NCBI GenBank assembly: GCA_031291235.1
Contig: JARLJL010000009.1
Coordinates: forward strand, 124,001 to 188,000
From: Sulfuriferula sp.
GTDB taxonomy: Bacteria > Pseudomonadota > Gammaproteobacteria > Burkholderiales > Sulfuriferulaceae
Length of the DNA stretch: 64,000 nt
Direction: 5' to 3'
A model generated the notes under the pieces. That model ran no database searches. It saw nothing but the letters and a program-made list of their open reading frames with translations, and had not been told where the DNA came from. Below are positions 58,607-64,000 of the stretch, piece by piece. Made by a program: the position numbers and the translations under genes. The stretch's first letter is position 1; every line of letters begins with the position of its first letter.

Positions 58607-59478
58607 ACGACTCGTCGTTAGTCGATGCCTATTTAACCCATCTTGCCGCCGAACGCGGCTTATCCGCACATACCGTCAGCAATTACGCACGGGATGTGCG
58701 CCTCCTGCTCGCCAGAATCGACGGTACGACATTTGCCGAACTGCGGGCACACGACATTCGCCGCATTATCGCCACATTACATGCGCAAGGGCTGTCGGGC
58801 AAAAGCCTGGCACGCACCTTATCCGCCTGGCGCGGTCTGTTTCATTATCTGGGCAAACGCCACGATTACACCCACAATCCCTGCGAAGGTCTGCGTGCGC
58901 CCAAGTATGCACGTACGCTGCCACGCAGCCTGTCGGTAGAACAGGTGACGCATTTGCTCGATGCGCCCGACGATACGCCGCTGGCAGTACGCGACAACGC
59001 CATATTCGAGCTGTTCTACTCTTCCGGTTTGCGCTTGTCCGAACTGGCAACGCTGAAATTGGGGCAAATGGATTTAACTCATGGCGAAATCAGCGTCACC
59101 GGCAAAGGCAACAAAAGCCGTCTGGTACCGCTTGGCAAACAGGCGAGCATAGCCATGCAGCGCTGGCTGGCGCAACGCAGCGATACGGGAGATTACGTTT
59201 TCCCCGGACGCAACGGCGGGCATCTGACGCAACGCGCGATCGAATTACGGCTCAAGCATCGTGCCGATCGCATCGGTCTCGATGCCAAAGTCCACCCGCA
59301 CGTACTGCGCCATGCTTTTGCATCGCACCTGCTGCAATCTTCCGGGGATCTGCGTGCCGTGCAGGAGCTGCTGGGGCATGCCAGTATCAGCACGACGCAA
59401 ATATATACACAGCTGGATTTTCAGCATCTCGCCGCCACATACGATCTCGCGCACCCCCGCGCCAAAAAGAAACCCTGA
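58603..59478 (+). CDS. xerC: Tyrosine recombinase XerC
   Basis: XerC with XerD resolves chromosome dimers at dif. The 291-residue protein has the N-terminal SAM-like domain (VDAYLTHLAAERGLSAHTV) and the catalytic set Arg in SSGLRLSELATL, Lys in TGKGNKSRLVP, HVLRHAFASHL, and His and Tyr in LGHASISTTQIYTQ. GTG 58603 overlaps the DUF484 stop; the frame is open farther upstream but that part is not Xer-like. Confidence 0.94.
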   Translation: MNDSSLVDAYLTHLAAERGLSAHTVSNYARDVRLLLARIDGTTFAELRAHDIRRIIATLHAQGLSGKSLARTLSAWRGLFHYLGKRHDYTHNPCEGLRAPKYARTLPRSLSVEQVTHLLDAPDDTPLAVRDNAIFELFYSSGLRLSELATLKLGQMDLTHGEISVTGKGNKSRLVPLGKQASIAMQRWLAQRSDTGDYVFPGRNGGHLTQRAIELRLKHRADRIGLDAKVHPHVLRHAFASHLLQSSGDLRAVQELLGHASISTTQIYTQLDFQHLAATYDLAHPRAKKKP

Positions 59479-59490
59479 TCCGGCAGATGT

Positions 59491-59550
59491 AAAAAAACAG
59501 GATGTTCAGGACGGAATGTGCATTCCGTTGCTCCTGACCCATCCTGTTTT
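59491..59550. terminator. Bidirectional terminator between xerC and rplI
   Basis: Outer arms AAAACAGGATG and CATCCTGTTTT pair exactly, and CAGGA/TCCTG and GGAAT/ATTCC extend the stem inside. A run lies on the left and T run on the right, so it can stop transcription from both convergent genes. Confidence 0.85.
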
Positions 59551-59588
59551 CAAGCCAGACTCAAACTACGAGCCGAGGCAATAACTGC

Positions 59589-60038
59589 TTAACGTTCGCC
59601 TTGTACGGTAACGGTAATGTCCGCTATCACATCGGTATGCAACGCGATGCTGACCGGGAATTCGCCGATTGCTTTCAGCGGACCGTTAGGCATACGCACT
59701 TCCGCCTTGGCCACTTCGATACCTTGCGCTTTCAATGCTTCAGCGATATCGATGTTGGTCACGGAGCCGAACAAACGACCGTCCATACCGGCTTTTTGCG
59801 ACACGACCAAGGTGAAATCGGCCAATTTTTCTGCACGTACTTGAGCAGCTGCCAATGCGGCTGCATGGGCTTTTTCCAACTCTGCGCGCTTTTCTTCGAA
59901 ATGCTTGAGGTTAGCGGCAGTTGCACGCTTGGCCTTGCCCTGAGGGATCAGGAAATTGCGGGCATAACCGTCTTTAACTTTAACCACGTCGCCCAATGTG
60001 CCGAGGTTGATCACTTTTTCCATCAGTATAATTTGCAT
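59589..60038 (-). CDS. rplI: Ribosomal protein bL9
   Basis: The 149-residue protein has the N-terminal rRNA-binding segment ([22 protein letters not shown]), a long helix and the C-terminal domain ([16 protein letters not shown]). It is the last gene of the rpsF-priB-rpsR-rplI operon, 10 bp after rpsR. Confidence 0.98.
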   Translation of the reverse strand: MQIILMEKVINLGTLGDVVKVKDGYARNFLIPQGKAKRATAANLKHFEEKRAELEKAHAAALAAAQVRAEKLADFTLVVSQKAGMDGRLFGSVTNIDIAEALKAQGIEVAKAEVRMPNGPLKAIGEFPVSIALHTDVIADITVTVQGER

Positions 60039-60048
60039 GGTGATCTCC

Positions 60049-60318
60049 TTAATGCAAGTCAGTGTAAGGCATCAGCGCGAGGAAACGTGCGCGTTTGATG
60101 GCAGTAGACAACTGGCGTTGAAAACGGGTTTTGGTACCGGTGATACGTGCCGGAATGATTTTGCCGTTTTCAGCGACGAAATCCTTTAACAATTCAGCGT
60201 CTTTATAATCGACCCAGGTAATGCCTTCAACGGTAAAACGGCAGAACTTGCGGCGTTTGAACAACTGGCGGGAACCTTCCCGACGTTTGGTGTTTTTGCT
60301 GTTAGTTGGACGAGGCAT
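60049..60318 (-). CDS. rpsR: Ribosomal protein bS18
   Basis: The 89-residue basic protein has the bS18 core [20 protein letters not shown] and [12 protein letters not shown], with a slightly longer basic N-terminus ([14 protein letters not shown]). It binds next to bS6, encoded in the same operon. Confidence 0.98.
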   Translation of the reverse strand: MPRPTNSKNTKRREGSRQLFKRRKFCRFTVEGITWVDYKDAELLKDFVAENGKIIPARITGTKTRFQRQLSTAIKRARFLALMPYTDLH

Positions 60319-60331
60319 GATGCACTCCTAT

Positions 60332-60628
60332 CTAAATGTTTTCTAAGCTGCAAATATGCAGCACTATCTGTTGACTCTTTTGGCTTTTCTGCGCGAGGAA
60401 GCCGCTAACATGAAGCGTTTGAGTTAAATTCAACCGACTTACCTTACGGGCCAACTCGCCAATTGCAATGGCGGCAATCTCGACATTCACTATACGTTCA
60501 CTGCCGCCTTCGATCTGTTTCGACTCATGCCGAATCCGGCATTCAATCAAAGGCACGCCTGCTGGCGTATAACGTAAAGTCTCGAGATGGGTTAGCGTTC
60601 CGTCAAGTAAGAGCTGGTTAACTTCCAA
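60332..60628 (-). CDS. priB: Primosomal replication protein N (PriB)
   Basis: The 98-residue OB-fold protein resembles single-strand-binding proteins and lies between rpsF and rpsR, the fixed place of priB. It works with PriA in replication restart, and a priA gene begins at the end of this window. Confidence 0.93.
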   Translation of the reverse strand: MEVNQLLLDGTLTHLETLRYTPAGVPLIECRIRHESKQIEGGSERIVNVEIAAIAIGELARKVSRLNLTQTLHVSGFLAQKSQKSQQIVLHICSLENI

Positions 60629-60633
60629 ACGCT

Positions 60634-61014
60634 TTAGGCTGCTTCTTCCGCATCGGCTTCAACCTTGGTGTCGGCACCGGTCAATGAACGCGATTTTTCT
60701 TCCTTCATCATTGGCGAAGGCGCAGTCACTGCTTCATCCATACGCACGGTAAGATGGCGCAATACCGCATCGTTGAATTTGAAGCCATGCTCCAATTCGT
60801 CGAGTGTTTCCTGATCGCATTCAATGTTCATCAACACATAGTGCGCCTTGTGAACTTTTTGAATAGGGTAAGCCATTTGACGGCGGCCCCAGTCTTCCAG
60901 ACGGTGGATTTGACCGTTACGGCTGGCTATCTGGTTGCGGTAACGCTCGATCATCGCGGGCACTTGCTCGCTTTGATCAGGGTGTACGATAAACACGATT
61001 TCATAATGACGCAT
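60634..61014 (-). CDS. rpsF: Ribosomal protein bS6
   Basis: The 126-residue protein has [20 protein letters not shown] and the bS6 fold, with an acidic C-terminal tail that can be glutamylated in some species. ATG 61014 follows AAGGAG. It is first in the operon. Confidence 0.97.
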   Translation of the reverse strand: MRHYEIVFIVHPDQSEQVPAMIERYRNQIASRNGQIHRLEDWGRRQMAYPIQKVHKAHYVLMNIECDQETLDELEHGFKFNDAVLRHLTVRMDEAVTAPSPMMKEEKSRSLTGADTKVEADAEEAA

Positions 61015-61075
61015 GCAAAGCTCCTTCTGGTTAAAGCCCTCCGTGCGTAAGCGGTAGGGCAAGGGGAAACCGCGC

Positions 61076-61104
61076 ATTATATTGGGTATTCAGATGCTTA
61101 GCAA
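61076..61104 (-). promoter_or_regulatory. Sigma-70 promoter of the rpsF operon
   Basis: TTGCTA, a 17-bp spacer and a perfect TATAAT on the minus strand place the transcription start near 61069, 55 bp before rpsF. Confidence 0.75.
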
Positions 61105-61167
61105 GCATTTATCCGGAAATTCCCGTTTGCGGGCGTGGTCGCTGTATTGCACAGCCCGCATTCGGGA

Positions 61168-61980
61168 TCAAGGCTGACCGATATAATCTTCCAGCATTTG
61201 CATTTCCGCGGGGCTAAATCCCGCCGCTAACCGCGCTTCAGTATGCAGCGGCCCACGTAGTCTGGGCGCTTTGTATTCGCGCATCAGCGTCCTGAAAGTT
61301 GCAATCGGCTCGAGCCCGCGCAACTCGCAGAAATATGCGTACCAGCGGTTGCCGATAGCCACATGGCCTATTTCGTCATGCAGAATGACGCTCAGCACAT
61401 CGGCGGTCGATTGCGCGCCGCAGGAGGCCAGCCGGCGCATGATCACCGGCAGCGCGTCTAACCCGCGCGCCTCCAGCACTCTGGGCACCAGCGCCATGCG
61501 CACCATGGGGTCGTGCGCCGTAGTTACCGCCATATCCCACAATCCGTTATGTGCAGTAAAGTCGCCGTAATCGAAACCCAGCGTACGTAGATGATCGCGC
61601 AGCAAAGTGAAATGCTCGGCTTCTTCCGCCGCTACCTGCAACCAGTCAGCATAGTATGCCTGCGGCAGATCGCGAAACCGGTATGCTGCGTCCAGCGCCA
61701 GATTGATTGCGTTAAATTCGATATGCGCCAGCGAATGTATTAGCGCCGCCCTGCCTTCAGGTGTCGACGGCTGACGCTTGCCGACCTGCAAGGCGGAAAC
61801 CATTTCCGGTTTAAGCGGACGGCCTGGCACCGGAATCGGAATGGCGGGAGGCGATACGTCAGTGCAGACTATGTCGCCCGACAGCCATGCATGCCGTAGC
61901 GCAGCCACTTGCACCAGCTTGCTATCGACATCGACAGTCAGCAAACAGGCGAGCGCGCGGGAAAAGAGATCGTCTGACAT
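61168..61980 (-). CDS. DUF455 ferritin-like protein
   Basis: The 270-residue protein has a ferritin-like four-helix core with metal-ligand pairs HIEFNAINLALDA, AEEAEHFTLL and HDEIGHVAIGN. The family may be di-iron oxygenases or oxidoreductases; the reaction is unknown. ATG 61980 is chosen because a TATAAT box lies just upstream of it and the longer frame to 62025 would put coding sequence in the promoter. Confidence 0.87.
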   Translation of the reverse strand: MSDDLFSRALACLLTVDVDSKLVQVAALRHAWLSGDIVCTDVSPPAIPIPVPGRPLKPEMVSALQVGKRQPSTPEGRAALIHSLAHIEFNAINLALDAAYRFRDLPQAYYADWLQVAAEEAEHFTLLRDHLRTLGFDYGDFTAHNGLWDMAVTTAHDPMVRMALVPRVLEARGLDALPVIMRRLASCGAQSTADVLSVILHDEIGHVAIGNRWYAYFCELRGLEPIATFRTLMREYKAPRLRGPLHTEARLAAGFSPAEMQMLEDYIGQP

Positions 61981-62010
61981 GTATGCGGCAGTATTAACCC
62001 AGAATAGCGG

Positions 62011-62039
62011 ATTATAGCGCCACATGACCCGCTATCCAA
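62011..62039 (-). promoter_or_regulatory. Sigma-70 promoter of the DUF455 gene
   Basis: TTGGAT, a 17-bp spacer and TATAAT on the minus strand, with transcription starting about 25 bp before ATG 61980. Confidence 0.75.
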
Positions 62040-62108
62040 CGCGCTACCGCGCCAGACCCCCGACGAGATCGGCGCTACCGTATCAAATGCTCGAATTGTG
62101 CAACGAAA

Positions 62109-62636
62109 TCAGAAAATGAAGAATGAAGCACTGGCGACCGCAGCGCCCAGTACGAATCCGGCCAATACATCAGTCGGATAATGCAACCCGAGGATCAGCC
62201 GGGATGCGGCAACGGCCAATGTGAACGGCACCAGCAGCCAGGCCAGTGCCGGATAGTAGTAAATCGCAACCAGACTGAAAGTTACCGCATGCAAAGTATG
62301 GCCGGAAGGAAAGCTGAACCGGTCCAGCGGCGCAGTGAGGCAATGAATATGACCGAACTGCTGATGCGGACGCGGGCGCAAGGTTTTATGCTTGAGCCAT
62401 TTGTAAATCAGCGTCGCGGTCAATCCGGCAGCAATCATATGCAACACCACATACAGCGCCGACTTGCCCAGCAGCAGATACATCGCCACCATCAGCGTGT
62501 ACCAGAACACGCCGTCGCCCAGCCGGCTGATCACCTGAAAAGCCCGCACCACAGCGGGAAAACGCTCAACGCGATTAAAGCGCTGGGTTAACCCCGCCTC
62601 GTATTCACCCATCCACTGCCAGCTCAACTTCTCCAT
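62109..62636 (-). CDS. PAP2-family membrane phosphatase
   Basis: The 175-residue protein has about five membrane helices and all three PAP2 motifs: KHKTLRPRP, PSGHTLHAVTF and SRLILGLHYPTDV. Members remove phosphate from lipid phosphates such as undecaprenyl diphosphate or phosphatidate. It overlaps the glycosyltransferase gene by 32 bp, so the pair probably works on the same lipid. Confidence 0.88.
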   Translation of the reverse strand: MEKLSWQWMGEYEAGLTQRFNRVERFPAVVRAFQVISRLGDGVFWYTLMVAMYLLLGKSALYVVLHMIAAGLTATLIYKWLKHKTLRPRPHQQFGHIHCLTAPLDRFSFPSGHTLHAVTFSLVAIYYYPALAWLLVPFTLAVAASRLILGLHYPTDVLAGFVLGAAVASASFFIF

Positions 62637-63822
62637 GGCAATCTTCCTTATCGATTATGGCGTGTAAAACCCGTTCAAAACGGTCGTGTATGCTATCCCA
62701 CGAAATGGACAGCGCAGTCTGGCGAGCATTTGCGCCCATGTGTCTGGCGCGAGCAGGTTCGCGCGCCAATTCGACGGCGGCCGCGATGAATTTTTGTGCA
62801 TCGTTATACGGGGCCAGCATACCGTTCTCGCCATGGCGCAACAGCGCTTCGGCAGCGGCATACTGATAAGCGACCACTGCCAGACCGCTGGCCATGGCTT
62901 CCGTCGTGACATTGCCGAAAGTCTCGGTCAGGCTGGGGAACAGGAACACATCGGCCGAAGCATAGTGCCGGGCCAGATCCTCGCCGCTGCGCATGCCGCA
63001 GAATATCGCATCGGGATATTGCGTCTGTAGCGCATTGCGCTCCGGGCCATCCCCTACGATAACCAGTCGGCTATCCGCATTGGCGGCATGCATCTCGGTA
63101 TAGGCCTTGAATACCAGCGGCAGATTTTTCTCCGGCGCAACCCGCCCGACATAAATGACGACCTGCGTATCCGCGGTTGCCCCCCAGCTTGCGCGCAACG
63201 CTTCGTCGCGCTGGTTTGGCGTAAACAGTTCGGTATCGACGCCGCGCGACACCACTTCCAGATTGCGATAACCGTGCGTCTGCAATTCCTGGCGGATACC
63301 TTCTGTAGGCACCAGCGTGACGCAAGCCTTGTTATGAAATTTGCGCAGATAGGCGAGGATCGGACGACGCAGCCAGCCCACGCCGTAATGCTGGCTATAG
63401 CTGTGAAAATTGGTATGAAAGTCGGTGCTCACCGGCAGCCGCAACTTGTGCGCTGCAGCCAGCGCAGACCACCCCAGCGGACCTTCGGTAGCAATATGCA
63501 CCAGATCGGGCCGTTTCAATTGCCATAATCTGATCAAGGCCGCCTTGGCAGGCAGCCCCATTTTCAGCCCGGCATAACGCGGGATCGGCACACCGATTTT
63601 CAGCACTTCTTCCAGCTGCGCGTTATGGGTCGCCTTGTCCAGCGCACCCTGACGTGGCCGAATCAGCTGTACTTGATGGCCGCGCCCCTGCAAATCGATT
63701 ACCTGACGCCCCAACGTCATGGCAACACCGTTAATTTCGGGCGGATAAGTCTCCGTCACCAGCGCTATGCGCAACGGCTGCGGACGGGGAATAAAGGTCT
63801 GGAGTAAAAGTTCATCATTCAT
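62605..63822 (-). CDS. GT4-family glycosyltransferase
   Basis: The 405-residue protein has the GT-B fold: LRIALVTETYPPEINGVAMT at the start, VIYVGRVAPEKNLPLVFKAY, and the donor site PSLTETFGNVTTEAMASGLAVV. It resembles mannosyl- and other lipid glycosyltransferases of the MgtA/PimB group. The acceptor is unknown. ATG 63822 is chosen; ten upstream residues to 63852 are not family-like. Confidence 0.88.
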   Translation of the reverse strand: MNDELLLQTFIPRPQPLRIALVTETYPPEINGVAMTLGRQVIDLQGRGHQVQLIRPRQGALDKATHNAQLEEVLKIGVPIPRYAGLKMGLPAKAALIRLWQLKRPDLVHIATEGPLGWSALAAAHKLRLPVSTDFHTNFHSYSQHYGVGWLRRPILAYLRKFHNKACVTLVPTEGIRQELQTHGYRNLEVVSRGVDTELFTPNQRDEALRASWGATADTQVVIYVGRVAPEKNLPLVFKAYTEMHAANADSRLVIVGDGPERNALQTQYPDAIFCGMRSGEDLARHYASADVFLFPSLTETFGNVTTEAMASGLAVVAYQYAAAEALLRHGENGMLAPYNDAQKFIAAAVELAREPARARHMGANARQTALSISWDSIHDRFERVLHAIIDKEDCHGEVELAVDG

Positions 63823-63936
63823 GACGAATATTTTGCAGACGTCACAAGTCAATTTCGTGAAATGTTTTTGAATGTTTAGTGACGCTGGCGCAACTTGGTA
63901 ACGCTAGCGCAACGGCTTTTGCGGTACACTGCTTTC

Positions 63937-64000
63937 ATGCTGATAGCCCAAGTCGCACTGGATGTGCCCGTACCAAGACTGTTCGATTATGTTGCCCCTA
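63937..64000 (+). CDS. priA: Primosomal protein N' PriA (start only)
   Basis: The first 21 codons read MLIAQVALDVPVPRLFDYVA and match the opening of the PriA 3'-binding domain. The rest lies beyond the window. Two 13-bp direct repeats (ACGCTRGCGCAAC at 63882 and 63901) lie just upstream. Confidence 0.85.
   Translation, partial: MLIAQVALDVPVPRLFDYVAP

Overview
The window is a gene-dense stretch of a betaproteobacterial chromosome. UbiD, the hemC-hemD-hemX-hemY run, the rsmI/yraN junction, the dapF-DUF484-xerC run, paired LpxL-type acyltransferases next to metK, and an ahcY led by an SAH riboswitch together point to the Nitrosomonadales (Sulfuricella, Gallionella or Thiobacillus relatives). 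This placement is inferred from gene content and synteny, not from an alignment. No rRNA, tRNA or CRISPR array was recognised.

Positions 1-25 kb are mostly housekeeping. They hold a flavoprotein cut by the window edge, a membrane PAS/GAF/GGDEF/EAL protein, ubiD, a heptose and envelope group (rfaE2, BON lipoprotein, gmhA-like), yraN/rsmI, pyrC, nnrD and a chemoreceptor. Ornithine-lipid genes (olsB, olsA), apaH, rep, a CZB zinc-sensor protein behind a probable sigma-54 promoter, and the heme operon (with a short hemY) follow, then a periplasmic thioredoxin, a DMT exporter and an Ada-like methyltransferase.

Positions 25.1-30.9 kb are an accessory island. It starts with a 51-bp second copy of a piece of the thioredoxin gene. 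A RelB-type antitoxin with a frameshifted RelE follows, then three perfect 36-bp tandem repeats and a long palindrome, and then a lone 1,362-residue NACHT/STAND-type ATPase with a C-terminal PD-(D/E)XK-like nuclease motif, which is a candidate anti-phage gene. A 35-codon stub of an upstream gene overlaps its start.

Positions 30.9-39.7 kb look like one sigma-54 regulon. A NifA-like activator lies between two outward-facing operons: osmC / acyl-CoA-dehydrogenase-like flavoprotein / DUF302 / rubredoxin to the left, and sulfurtransferase / NrtA-like ABC transporter / cyanase to the right. Each operon has a -24/-12 promoter, and each has a matching motif about 80-85 bp upstream. The right operon should import cyanate and degrade it to ammonia and CO2. 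The role of the left operon is unknown.

Positions 39.7-51.4 kb carry a second GGDEF/EAL protein, an AlgZ/AlgR-type pair divergent from argH, a metallopeptidase, a quorum-sensing locus (luxR, rsaM-like, luxI), a flavoprotein and the GTPase YlqF.

Positions 51.4-55.3 kb form the S-adenosylmethionine cycle: metK, ahcY and metF. metK and ahcY each have their own promoter and SAH riboswitch, and a degenerate 5' piece of metK lies upstream of the intact gene. The rest holds two LpxL-type acyltransferases, dapF, DUF484, xerC, the rpsF-priB-rpsR-rplI operon, a ferritin-like DUF455 protein, a PAP2 phosphatase, a glycosyltransferase and the first codons of priA.
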